A stretch of 64,000 nucleotides of DNA, from assembly GCA_937897645.1 (NCBI GenBank), contig CALCNV010000147.1:36834-100833 (forward strand). The letters run 5' to 3'. The translations under genes and the position numbers were made by a program. The notes under the pieces were generated by a model, which was not told the origin of the DNA, made no database searches, and saw nothing but the letters and a program-made list of their open reading frames with translations. Below, piece by piece: positions 27,985-35,909 of the stretch (positions within the stretch are counted from its first letter, which is position 1; each line of letters starts with the position of its first letter). Source of the stretch: an uncultured Lysobacteraceae bacterium (GTDB taxonomy: Bacteria; Pseudomonadota; Gammaproteobacteria; Xanthomonadales; Xanthomonadaceae).

Positions 27985-28488
27985 ATGCGTGTATCCAACT
28001 CAATTTCGCGGCCGCTGGTCTTCGTGGCGCTGGCCGTGTCGGTGCTCGGCGTGTCCGGCTGCAAGTGGTTCAAGAAGGGCAACCCGGATTACGCCATGAG
28101 CGCCGAGACCCGTCCGCTTGAAGTGCCGCCGGACCTCAACCTGCCCAACACCGCAGGCGCCATGAAGCTGCCGCCTGCGTCCACCTCGCTGGTTTCGCAG
28201 GAAACCGCCACGGCCTCGACCACCAGCTTCCACGTGGTGGGCAGCCGCGACGAGGTATTCAACAACCTGGGCACGGCGCTGGGTGCCGTCGAGGGCGTGA
28301 CGATTGCCAGCCGCGCCCCGCTGCTGGGTACCTATGACGTGAGCTACGAGGGCAGCAACTTCCTGGTACGCGTCGCTTCGGTGGAAACCGGCACCTATGT
28401 CTCGGCGGTCGATCCGCGCGGCATACCCGCGGCTGGCGCGGCCCCGGCCAAGCTCATTGCACAGCTGAAGGCTGCGCTGGGCAAGTAA
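27985..28488 (+). CDS. BamC/NlpB-like lipoprotein (short)
   Basis: A 167-residue lipoprotein with lipobox GVSGC. The mature N-terminus has PDYAMSAETRPLEVPPDL, the BamC signature that contacts BamD, followed by a single alpha/beta domain instead of the two of E. coli BamC (about 344 residues). The position directly after dapA matches dapA-nlpB of E. coli and supports the assignment. Role: accessory subunit of outer-membrane protein assembly. ATG 27985 follows AGGAGA. Confidence 0.78.
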   Translation: MRVSNSISRPLVFVALAVSVLGVSGCKWFKKGNPDYAMSAETRPLEVPPDLNLPNTAGAMKLPPASTSLVSQETATASTTSFHVVGSRDEVFNNLGTALGAVEGVTIASRAPLLGTYDVSYEGSNFLVRVASVETGTYVSAVDPRGIPAAGAAPAKLIAQLKAALGK

Positions 28489-28504
28489 GCCAACCCTGGA
28501 AAGC

Positions 28505-28540
28505 AAACAGCACGGGCGCCGAAAGGCGCCCGTGCTGTTT
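28505..28540. terminator. Strong hairpin terminator after bamC-like gene
   Basis: A perfect 16-bp stem (AAACAGCACGGGCGCC and its complement) closes on a GAAA tetraloop and is followed by T residues on the plus strand and preceded by A residues that serve the minus strand. It lies between the convergent bamC-like gene and fdxA, so it can end both transcripts. Confidence 0.9.
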
Positions 28541-28557
28541 CAGGAAGCAGGAAAACG

Positions 28558-28881
28558 TCAGCGTTCAAGCAGGGGCAACTTGCCCGGCTTGCCTTCCCAC
28601 TCCTTCGCGTCCGCCAATGGATCCTTGCGGGTGGTGATGACGGGCCAGGACTTGGCGAGTTCGGCATTCAAGGCCACGTAGCCCTCTTGTCCGGCGGGCA
28701 CGTCGTCTTCGGGGTAGATCGCATTGATGGGGCATTCCGGCTCGCACAGGGTGCAGTCGATGCACTCGTCCGGGTCGATCACCAGGAAATTGGGGCCTTC
28801 GTGGAAACAGTCCACCGGGCACACCTCCACGCAGTCGGTGTACTTGCACTTGATGCAGTTCTCGGTGACGACAAAGGGCAT
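28558..28881 (-). CDS. fdxA: Seven-iron ferredoxin (3Fe-4S/4Fe-4S)
   Basis: A 107-residue soluble ferredoxin. The cysteine patterns [18 protein letters not shown] and [18 protein letters not shown] are those of the Azotobacter FdI/FdxA type with one 3Fe-4S and one 4Fe-4S cluster, followed by the family tail [13 protein letters not shown]. Low-potential electron carrier. ATG 28881; the frame reads further upstream, but those residues are not conserved in character. Confidence 0.94.
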   Translation of the reverse strand: MPFVVTENCIKCKYTDCVEVCPVDCFHEGPNFLVIDPDECIDCTLCEPECPINAIYPEDDVPAGQEGYVALNAELAKSWPVITTRKDPLADAKEWEGKPGKLPLLER

Positions 28882-28978
28882 GGGTCCGGTCCGTTGCAGG
28901 GATGGGGCAAGTTTAGAGCACCGCGCGGGACCTGTTGCAAAGCATTCCCAACGCGGCATCCGGGGGAAGATCCCGGCA

Positions 28979-29008
28979 CAAAAAAACCCGGCTTCCAAGC
29001 CGGGCTTT
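28979..29008 (-). terminator. Terminator downstream of tRNA-Glu
   Basis: On the minus strand an 8-bp CCCGGCTT/AAGCCGGG stem with a two-base gap is followed by seven T residues. It lies 55 bp beyond the 3' end of the tRNA and is a classical intrinsic terminator for it. Confidence 0.85.
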
Positions 29009-29062
29009 GTTGATTCGATTTCCACGCCTTGGGCGAGTAGCTGCAGGCGCGCAAGTGGAATT

Positions 29063-29137
29063 TGGTGCTCCCTAGGGAATTCGAATCCCTATTTTAGCCT
29101 TGAGAGGGCCACGTCCTAACCGTTAGACGAAGGGAGC
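29063..29137 (-). tRNA. tRNA-Glu (anticodon CTC)
   Basis: Folds as a 75-nt cloverleaf with an encoded CCA end. The acceptor stem GCTCCCT pairs with AGGGAGC, the T-loop contains TTCGAAT, and the anticodon stem TGGCC/GGCTA closes a seven-base loop CTCTCAA with CTC in the anticodon position. Alignment with E. coli tRNA-Glu gives the same landmarks. It reads GAG codons. Confidence 0.95.
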
Positions 29138-29164
29138 TTTTTGGTAATAGCGCCGTGACGGACT

Positions 29165-29194
29165 AGTATATTCGCCAGTCCGTGCCTGCGGCAA
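29165..29194 (-). promoter_or_regulatory. Likely sigma-70 promoter of tRNA-Glu
   Basis: On the minus strand TTGCCG and TATACT are 18 bp apart, and the -10 box lies 28 bp before the tRNA 5' end, with a GC-rich stretch between as in stable-RNA promoters. The site overlaps the region just before the pcnB start on the other strand. Confidence 0.5.
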
Positions 29195-29214
29195 ATGCCT
29201 GGCAGCCGGATGCA

Positions 29215-30618
29215 ATGCTCCAAGACCCACGAAACCCGCCCGAAACCTCCCCATACGGACCCGCCACCATTACGTCGCAAGCCACCACGCCCGCCGTCTC
29301 CCTGCGCATCATCCCGCGCGACCAGCACACGATCTCGCGCAAGGACATCAGTCCCAATGCGCTGCGCGTGCTGTACCGGCTGCGCGATGCGGGCTTCGCC
29401 GGGTACCTGGTGGGGGGTGCGGTCCGCGACCTGCTGGTGGGTGGGCATCCCAAGGATTTCGACGTGGCCACCGATGCCACGCCCGAGGAAGTGAAGGGCT
29501 TGTTCCGCAATTGCCGCCTGATCGGGCGACGCTTCCGCCTGGCGCACGTGGTGTTCGGACGGGAGATCATCGAGGTCGCCACCTTCCGCGCCAATATCGA
29601 CGACGGCAGCGGTGACCGGCAGATGCACGAAGGCGGCCGGCTGTTGCGCGACAACGTCTACGGCAGCATCGAAGACGATGCCGTGCGCCGCGACTTCACT
29701 GCGAATGCGCTGTATTACGCCATCGAGGATTTCTCGGTGCGCGATTACGTCGGCGGCTTCGAGGACGTGCAGGCGCGCAGCATGAAGCTGATCGGCGACC
29801 CCGAGCAGCGTTACCGCGAAGACCCGGTGCGCATGCTGCGCGCGATCCGCCTGGCGGGAAAATTGGGCTTCGAGATCGACCCTGCCTCCGCCGAACCGAT
29901 TCCGCGCCTGGCGTCCTTGTTGTCCGAAGCGGCACCGGCACGCCTGTTCGAGGAATTGCTGAAGCTGTTCCTGTCCGGCAATGCGGTGGCCAGTTTCGAG
30001 GGTCTTGAGCGCTTCGGCCTGTTGCCGGCGATCCTGCCGGAGACCGCCGCCGCACTCGCGTCCAACCGCAGCGGCGCACTGCGCAGCATGCTGTTGGAAG
30101 GCCTGCGTGGCACGGACGCACGCGTCGCGAATGACGAACCCGTATCGCCGGCCTTCCTGTTTGCGCTGCTGCTGTGGCCGGCGTATTGCCGCGCGCTGAT
30201 CGGCTTGCAGGCCGGCGGCATGAACGCGGAAGAGGCACAGCGTCGTGCCGCGGACCGCGTGACCCTGCACCAGTTGTCCACCGTGGCCTTGCCGCGGCGT
30301 TTTTCATTGCCCATGCAGGAAATCTGGCTGCTGCAGTCACGCTTCAGTTCGCGCCAGCGCAAGCGGGTGATGCGCCTGCTGGCGCACCCGCGCTTCCGTG
30401 CGGCCTACGACTTCCTGCTGCTGCGCCTCACGGCATCCAACGAGCATGCCGAAGACGTGGCGTTCTGGCGCGAAGCGCAAACCCAATCAGGCGACGAGCT
30501 GTCTGCCACCCTCGCGTCGGCGCCATCCTCGGCTTCCTACGAAGGTGATGGCGAAGCACCCGCGAAACGTCGGCGTCGGCGTCGGCGCCCGGCCAGTGCT
30601 TCCCCCGCCGCGGAATGA
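29215..30618 (+). CDS. pcnB: Poly(A) polymerase I
   Basis: A 467-residue nucleotidyltransferase that adds 3' poly(A) tails to RNA and promotes decay. The catalytic motif is GGAVRDLLVGGHPKDFDVATD, followed by the head-neck elements of the class II CCA/PAP family (RRDFTANALYY, RYREDPVRMLRAIRLAGKLG). The C-terminus ends in a very basic run of about ten arginines and lysines, likely an RNA-binding tail. ATG 29215 is preferred; GTG 29182 is also in frame. Overlaps folK by four bases; the pcnB-folK-panBC order is common in gammaproteobacteria. Confidence 0.93.
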   Translation: MLQDPRNPPETSPYGPATITSQATTPAVSLRIIPRDQHTISRKDISPNALRVLYRLRDAGFAGYLVGGAVRDLLVGGHPKDFDVATDATPEEVKGLFRNCRLIGRRFRLAHVVFGREIIEVATFRANIDDGSGDRQMHEGGRLLRDNVYGSIEDDAVRRDFTANALYYAIEDFSVRDYVGGFEDVQARSMKLIGDPEQRYREDPVRMLRAIRLAGKLGFEIDPASAEPIPRLASLLSEAAPARLFEELLKLFLSGNAVASFEGLERFGLLPAILPETAAALASNRSGALRSMLLEGLRGTDARVANDEPVSPAFLFALLLWPAYCRALIGLQAGGMNAEEAQRRAADRVTLHQLSTVALPRRFSLPMQEIWLLQSRFSSRQRKRVMRLLAHPRFRAAYDFLLLRLTASNEHAEDVAFWREAQTQSGDELSATLASAPSSASYEGDGEAPAKRRRRRRRPASASPAAE

Positions 30619-31124
30619 CTGATCCCGTCATTGCCTTCGTCGGCCTGGGCGCGAACCTGGGCGATGCCGCCTTGACCCTGCGCGCGGCCATGCAGGCACT
30701 GGGTGGATTGCCACGTACCCGCCTCGTGCGTGCGTCGCACCTGTTTCGCACACCTGCGTGGGGAATGCAGGACCAGGCCGATTTCATCAACGGCGTGGCG
30801 ATGCTGCAAACCACGCTGGGCGCACGCGAGTTGCTGGATGCCTTGCTGGATACCGAGCGCCAGTTCGGGCGTGAACGTGATCCCACCCAACGCTGGGGTC
30901 CGCGCACGCTGGACCTGGATCTCCTGCTGTATGCCGATGCCGTGATAGATGTGCCCGGCCTGCGCCTGCCGCACCCGCACCTGCACGAGCGTGCCTTTGC
31001 ACTGGTGCCTTTGCTCGAGATCGCCCCGGATATCCTCATCCCCGGCTTTGGTCCGGCGCAGGCTGCGCTGGATGGCCTCGAAACCTCAGCGATCCAGCCT
31101 TTAGGGGTGATAATCAGGCCATGA
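30615..31124 (+). CDS. folK: 6-hydroxymethyl-7,8-dihydropterin pyrophosphokinase
   Basis: A 169-residue HPPK of folate synthesis. It has [11 protein letters not shown] at the N-terminus, the pterin-contact segment [20 protein letters not shown] (first part seen as QFGRERD) and [16 protein letters not shown]. Transfers pyrophosphate from ATP to the pterin. Coupled by ATGA overlaps to pcnB upstream and panB downstream. Confidence 0.95.
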   Translation: MTDPVIAFVGLGANLGDAALTLRAAMQALGGLPRTRLVRASHLFRTPAWGMQDQADFINGVAMLQTTLGARELLDALLDTERQFGRERDPTQRWGPRTLDLDLLLYADAVIDVPGLRLPHPHLHERAFALVPLLEIAPDILIPGFGPAQAALDGLETSAIQPLGVIIRP

Positions 31125-31936
31125 GCACGCACGCCGACAGCAAGAAGTGGACCCTGCCTGCGCTGGCCGAGGCCAAGCGCAGCCAGCGCAAGCTGGTGAT
31201 GTTGACCGCCTATGACTACAGCTTCGCCCGCGTGATCGATGCGAACGGCGTGGACCTGGTGCTGGTGGGGGACTCGCTGGGCATGGTGGTGCAGGGACAG
31301 GATTCCACCTTGCCGGTGACGGTCGAACACATCGCCTACCACACCGCTGCCGTGGCGCGTGGCTTGGACCGTGCCTTCCTGGTAGCCGACCTCCCGTTCC
31401 AGTCCGATGCCACGCCCGAACGCGCACTGGATGCGTCCATCACCCTGCTGCAGGCCGGGGCGGAAATGGTGAAGCTGGAAGGCGCCGGCCCAAAGCTCGA
31501 CGTCATCCGTTTCCTCGTCGAGCGTGATATCCCGGTGTGCGCGCACCTGGGCCTCACCCCGCAGTCGGTGCTGAAATTCGGCGGCTACAAAGTGCAGGGA
31601 CGTGACGAAACCGCTGCCGCCAAGCTGCGCGCGGACGCACTGGCCGTGGCGGATGCGGGTGCCTCGATGCTGGTGCTGGAATGCGTGCCGTCGCCACTGG
31701 CCGCTGCAATCACCGCCGCGAGCAGCATCCCGACGATCGGCATCGGTGCCGGCCCCGGCTGCGATGGGCAAGTGCTGGTGCTGCACGATTTCCTCGGCAT
31801 CGACACGGGCCACCGCAAGCCGAAATTCGTCAAGGATTTCCTTGCGGACGGTGGCACCATCGCAGGTGCCATCAGTGCCTACGCGGCGGCGGTGCGCGAC
31901 GGCTCCTTTCCTGATGCCGAACACTCCTACGCGTAA
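31121..31936 (+). CDS. panB: 3-methyl-2-oxobutanoate hydroxymethyltransferase
   Basis: A 271-residue TIM-barrel enzyme that makes ketopantoate from ketoisovalerate in pantothenate synthesis. Hallmarks are [14 protein letters not shown], the metal site [12 protein letters not shown], and [21 protein letters not shown]. Starts in the folK stop (ATGA) and is followed nine bases later by panC. Confidence 0.96.
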   Translation: MSTHADSKKWTLPALAEAKRSQRKLVMLTAYDYSFARVIDANGVDLVLVGDSLGMVVQGQDSTLPVTVEHIAYHTAAVARGLDRAFLVADLPFQSDATPERALDASITLLQAGAEMVKLEGAGPKLDVIRFLVERDIPVCAHLGLTPQSVLKFGGYKVQGRDETAAAKLRADALAVADAGASMLVLECVPSPLAAAITAASSIPTIGIGAGPGCDGQVLVLHDFLGIDTGHRKPKFVKDFLADGGTIAGAISAYAAAVRDGSFPDAEHSYA

Positions 31937-31945
31937 GGAAACCCC

Positions 31946-32788
31946 GTGATCGAAACCATCACCGAACTCGACGCGCTGCGCGCGCGGGTCAATGGCTGGA
32001 AGCGCGAGGGTTTGCGGGTCGGCTTCGTGCCGACCATGGGCAACCTGCATGCCGGCCACTATTCGCTGGTGATGTTGGCCCGCCAGTACGCGGATCGCGT
32101 GGTCTCCAGCGTATTCGTCAATCCGACCCAGTTCGGCCCCAACGAGGATTTCACCCGCTATCCGCGCACGCCGGAGGCCGATACGACGGGACTGGAAGGC
32201 GCAGGCTGCGACGTGCTCTGGTTGCCCACGGTGGAGTCGATGTATCCATTCGGCATCGAACTGGCCGCCAGCATCAACGTGCCCGGCGTGAGCAGCGTGC
32301 TGGAAGGCGCGCACCGCCCGGGTCATTTCGACGGCGTCTGTACCGTGGTCACGCGTCTGTTCAACCAGGTCCAGCCGGACATCGCCGCGTTCGGCAAGAA
32401 GGACTTCCAGCAGCTGGCGGTGATCCGCCAGATGGTGCGCGATCTCGCGTTCCCCATCGAGATCCTGGGCGGCAGCATCGTGCGCGAAAGCGATGGGCTG
32501 GCGATGAGTTCGCGCAACCAGTACCTCGGCCCTGTGGAGCGCCCGGTCGCTGCGGAGATCCGACGCACGTTGCTCGCGATGCGGGAAGCACTTGTCGCGG
32601 GACAACCGCGCCTGCAGGTGGAAGCCGATGCCGCGCAGCGCCTGGCAGCGGCAGGTTTCGAAGTCGATTACGCGGCCATCCGGCGTCCCGACCTCAGCGA
32701 ACCGGGCGAAGGCGAGTCCGTGGCGAAAGTCGCGCTGATCGCTGCGAAACTGGGACGCACGCGGTTGATCGACAACCTGGAGTTCTGA
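31946..32788 (+). CDS. panC: Pantothenate synthetase
   Basis: A 280-residue ATP-dependent ligase joining pantoate and beta-alanine. It has the HIGH-type motif VPTMGNLHAGHYSLV, FVNPTQFGPNEDFTRYPRT and the KMSKS-like VRESDGLAMSSRN. GTG start behind AAGGAAACC. panD, which supplies beta-alanine and often follows panC in relatives, is not the next gene; a repeat array is. Confidence 0.96.
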   Translation: MIETITELDALRARVNGWKREGLRVGFVPTMGNLHAGHYSLVMLARQYADRVVSSVFVNPTQFGPNEDFTRYPRTPEADTTGLEGAGCDVLWLPTVESMYPFGIELAASINVPGVSSVLEGAHRPGHFDGVCTVVTRLFNQVQPDIAAFGKKDFQQLAVIRQMVRDLAFPIEILGGSIVRESDGLAMSSRNQYLGPVERPVAAEIRRTLLAMREALVAGQPRLQVEADAAQRLAAAGFEVDYAAIRRPDLSEPGEGESVAKVALIAAKLGRTRLIDNLEF

Positions 32789-33152
32789 GCACAGCCAGGG
32801 CCTTCGACTTCCTTGGTTGCGCGCTTGTGATGAGCCCCGTTGGTCGTGAGCTTCTCAAGAATTCCGTTGGTTCTGAGCTTTTCAAGAATTCAGTTCATGG
32901 TGAGCCTCTCAAGAATCCCGTTCGTGGTGAGCCTGTCGAACCACGCCTTTCGCAGAAAGCCGGGGCTGATGTGATCTGACGATTTATCGCAAGAGCGTGG
33001 TTCGACAGGCTCACCACGAACGGGATTTCATCAGCCAACCCCTGCGCCATCATGTAGGCCAAGCCTTTCCTGGAATAGCCTGAGCCGCAGCGGCGACTTC
33101 CCGCAAGGCTCTTGTTAGACTCCAGACCCTCCATTCCCACGTCTGGTCGCCC
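32789..33152. other. 364-bp gene-free gap between panC and pgi
   Basis: No open frame with coding character was seen on either strand. The left half is a 27-bp tandem repeat array with an inverted copy; the right part (33030-33152) has no recognisable feature besides the presumed pgi leader. No piece resembling panD could be read. Confidence 0.7.
32837..33023. repeat. 27-bp tandem repeat array with inverted copy
   Basis: Four head-to-tail units of exactly 27 bp start at 32837, 32864, 32891 and 32918, sharing the frame CCGTT-GGT-GAGC-T-TC-AA. The fourth (CCGTTCGTGGTGAGCCTGTC, then GAACCAC) has an exact reverse complement at 32997-33023, so the two can pair as a 27-bp stem with a 52-bp loop. 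The fourth unit is close to a dispersed palindromic repeat seen in many Xanthomonadaceae genomes; units 1-3 are diverged. Confidence 0.85.
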
Positions 33153-34670
33153 ATGCCTGCTTCGCCGGATTTCACTGCTTTGAGTGCCCATGCCACGCGC
33201 CTGCAGGGCAACGTGCTATCAACCACGTCGCATCAGGATCCTGCACGCGCAAGTGATTTTTCCTTGCGCGAGGGGCCGCTGTATTTCAACTTCGCGCGCC
33301 AGTCCTATGATCGCTCGGCATTGGACGCGTTACTGGCGATGGCGCGGGAGTGTGACCTGCAAGCCGCATATCGACGCATATTCGATGGTGAAAAAGTAAA
33401 CGTCACTGAAGACCGTTCGGCCCTGCATACGGCCCTGCGCGGCAACCATTCGGATGCTGCCATCGCACGCGAAGCCTTCTCGACCGCAAGCGCGGTGCGC
33501 AAGCAGATGGGGCAGTTGGTCGCCCAGCTGGAAGCCAGCGGCATCACCGACATCGTCAGCGTCGGCATCGGTGGTTCCGACCTGGGCCCGCGACTGGTAG
33601 CGGATGCTTTGCGCGACCCCGCAGGTGGACGTTTCCGCGTGCATTTCCTGTCCAACGTGGACGGTGCGGCCGCGCAGCGCGTACTCGCCCCGCTGGATCC
33701 CGCGCGTACCGCTGCCATCCTGATTTCCAAGACCTTCAGCACGCAGGAGACACTGCTCAACGGCCGCATCCTGCACGACTGGCTGGGTGGCAGCGAACGC
33801 CTGTATGCCGTCAGTGCCAATCCGGAACGCGCGGCCAGCGCATTCGACATCGCCGCCGAGCGCGTGTTGCCGATGTGGGATTGGGTGGGTGGCCGTTATT
33901 CGCTGTGGTCTGCCGTGGGCTTGCCGATTGCCCTGGCGATCGGCTTCGATCGATTCGAAGCTCTGCTGGCAGGCGCATCGGAGTTCGACGCACACGTGCT
34001 GTCCACGCCGCTGGAGCGCAACATCGCCGTGCGCCACGCATTGACTGCGGTCTGGAACCGCAACGCATTGGGCCATGCCGCGCAGGGCGTGATGACCTAT
34101 GACCAGCGCCTGGCCCTGTTGCCGGCGTACCTGCAGCAACTGGTCATGGAAAGCCTGGGAAAATCCGTGAAGCTGGACGGCAGCGCGGTGGACGTGGACA
34201 CGGTGCCGGTGTGGTGGGGCGGCGCGGGTACCGACGTGCAGCACAGCTTCTTCCAGGCCTTGCACCAGGGAACGGGTATCGTGCCGCTGGACCTGGTGGG
34301 CACGATTCGCAACGATGACCCGTATGCCGAGAACCATCTCGCCTTGATGTCCAACCTGTTCGCACAGGCGGAAGCACTGGCCAATGGCCAGTCCAGCGCC
34401 GATCCGCATCGTGCCTATGCAGGCGGACGGCCGAGCACGCTGATCCTGCTTGATGCACTGACGCCTGAATCGCTGGGTGCATTGATCGCCATGTACGAGC
34501 ACAGCGTGTATGCGCAGTCCGTGTTGTGGGGCATCAATGCCTTCGACCAGTTCGGGGTCGAATTGGGCAAGCAATTGGCCAACGGGTTGTTGCCGGCATT
34601 GCGCGGGGAAGTGGAGGCGATTGATCCGGTGACGAAGGTGTTTCTGGCGGAATTGAAGGCGCGTAGTTGA
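33153..34670 (+). CDS. pgi: Glucose-6-phosphate isomerase
   Basis: A 505-residue enzyme interconverting glucose 6-phosphate and fructose 6-phosphate. Sugar-phosphate isomerase motifs are present: [12 protein letters not shown], the phosphate loop [27 protein letters not shown], and the C-terminal [15 protein letters not shown]. Supplies fructose 6-phosphate for UDP-GlcNAc and thus for the polymer locus. ATG 33153. Convergent with queG. Confidence 0.96.
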   Translation: MPASPDFTALSAHATRLQGNVLSTTSHQDPARASDFSLREGPLYFNFARQSYDRSALDALLAMARECDLQAAYRRIFDGEKVNVTEDRSALHTALRGNHSDAAIAREAFSTASAVRKQMGQLVAQLEASGITDIVSVGIGGSDLGPRLVADALRDPAGGRFRVHFLSNVDGAAAQRVLAPLDPARTAAILISKTFSTQETLLNGRILHDWLGGSERLYAVSANPERAASAFDIAAERVLPMWDWVGGRYSLWSAVGLPIALAIGFDRFEALLAGASEFDAHVLSTPLERNIAVRHALTAVWNRNALGHAAQGVMTYDQRLALLPAYLQQLVMESLGKSVKLDGSAVDVDTVPVWWGGAGTDVQHSFFQALHQGTGIVPLDLVGTIRNDDPYAENHLALMSNLFAQAEALANGQSSADPHRAYAGGRPSTLILLDALTPESLGALIAMYEHSVYAQSVLWGINAFDQFGVELGKQLANGLLPALRGEVEAIDPVTKVFLAELKARS

Positions 34671-34680
34671 AATAGTTTTT

Positions 34681-34801
34681 CGTCATCCCAGCGAACGCTG
34701 GGACCCATCTTGCTCTTGCTCCTCGTTTCCATGCAAACGTCAAAATGGATGACCAGCCGTTCGGCTGTTGGAAAGCGACTCTAGCGTTCGCTAGGATGAC
34801 G
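34681..34801. repeat. MITE-like inverted repeat between pgi and queG
   Basis: The left end CGTCATCCCAGCGAACGCTG (34681-34700) is itself a hairpin, and an inverted relative of it lies at 34781-34801 (RC: CGTCATCCTAGCGAACGC...). The ends match, with compensating changes, the CGTCATTCCCGCGAAGGCGG ends of the GIY-YIG cassette at 62583-62954. A third small hairpin (CAGCCGTTCGGCTG) lies inside. No gene is carried. It may also terminate both convergent transcripts. Confidence 0.75.
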
Positions 34802-34818
34802 ACGCACTAATTTTGACG

Positions 34819-35886
34819 CTAGACATGTTGTTCAAGCGCCCAACCAACATGCTCGCGAACCACATCGGACGCATCGTGCTGTCGCGACGAGAGCGCTTGC
34901 ATCACTGCGGGCGTAGTCGGCGCATTCCCCAATGCCACCGCGATATTGCGCAGCCAGCGCTCATGGCCGCTGCGCCGGATCGCGGAGCCTTCGGTGCGAG
35001 TCAGGAACTCCTGTTCCGACCATGCGAACAGCTGCGGCAACGTGGCAATGTCCAGATCGTTGCGGGCGCGGAAATCCGGTTCATCCGTGCGCTTGGCGAA
35101 CTTGTTCCAAGGGCATGCCAGCTGGCAATCGTCGCAGCCGAAGATGCGGTTGCCGATGGCGGGGCGAAATTCCTCGGGGATCGAGCCCTCGTGCTCGATG
35201 GTGAGATAGGAAATGCAGCGCCGCGCATCCAGTCGATACGGGGCGACGATGGCCTGGGTCGGGCAGATGTCGATGCAGCGCGTGCACGTGCCGCAATGCG
35301 CACTGGCAGGCACATCGACTGGTAGCGGCAGGTCCACGTAGATTTCGCCCAGGAAAAACCAGGAGCCTCCGTCCTTGTCGATCAGGCAGGTGTGCTTGCC
35401 GATCCAGCCCAGTCCCGCATTACGGGCGAGCGCGCGCTCCAGCACAGGCGCGGAATCGACGAAGACGCGATGCCCAAATGGGCCGACTTCCTGCTGGATG
35501 CGATCGGCCAGCGCCTGCAGGCGGTTCCGCATCAGCTTGTGGTAATCGCGGCCGAGTGCATAGCGCGCGACGTAGGCACGTTCACCGTTTTCCAGCGTGG
35601 CCCAGGCGGAGTCGTCATCATTGCGACCGTAGTCCAGTCCTACCGAAATCACCCGGATCGTGCCCGGGATCAATTCCTGTGGTCGCGCGCGCTTGTCGCC
35701 GTGGTGCGCCATCCATTGCATGGAACCGTACAGTCCGTTCGCCAGCCAGTCGCGCAGGTGCGCTTCGTCTTCGTCCAGCGCAATGCCACTGATGCCGCAA
35801 CGCTGGAAGCCCAGTTCGCGCGCCAGCGTGCGTACCCGGTGGGCGAGCAGGATGGGATCTGGTGGGCTTGGCGATGGCTCGGGCAT
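34819..35886 (-). CDS. queG: Epoxyqueuosine reductase
   Basis: A 355-residue cobalamin- and iron-sulphur-dependent enzyme for the last step of tRNA queuosine synthesis. It has the DUF1730 N-terminal region (YHKLMRNRLQALADRIQ, GWIGKHTCLI), two ferredoxin clusters (CGTCTRCIDICPTQAI and CDDCQLACPWN) and a C-terminal HEAT-like segment. ATG 35886 is preferred over an earlier start at 35964 because it sits directly opposite the start of nnr; the two are divergent with 23 bp between start codons. Confidence 0.95.
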   Translation of the reverse strand: MPEPSPSPPDPILLAHRVRTLARELGFQRCGISGIALDEDEAHLRDWLANGLYGSMQWMAHHGDKRARPQELIPGTIRVISVGLDYGRNDDDSAWATLENGERAYVARYALGRDYHKLMRNRLQALADRIQQEVGPFGHRVFVDSAPVLERALARNAGLGWIGKHTCLIDKDGGSWFFLGEIYVDLPLPVDVPASAHCGTCTRCIDICPTQAIVAPYRLDARRCISYLTIEHEGSIPEEFRPAIGNRIFGCDDCQLACPWNKFAKRTDEPDFRARNDLDIATLPQLFAWSEQEFLTRTEGSAIRRSGHERWLRNIAVALGNAPTTPAVMQALSSRQHDASDVVREHVGWALEQHV

Positions 35887-35909
35887 GGGTGAAGTATAGA
35901 ATCCATGCC

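Noticed and set aside
30428..32605. 725-codon minus-strand frame across pcnB-folK-panB-panC
   Set aside because: It covers four recognised genes on the opposite strand and has no protein-family features.
32837..32944. CRISPR-like array
   Set aside because: Units are contiguous 27-mers without unique spacers, and no cas genes are near.
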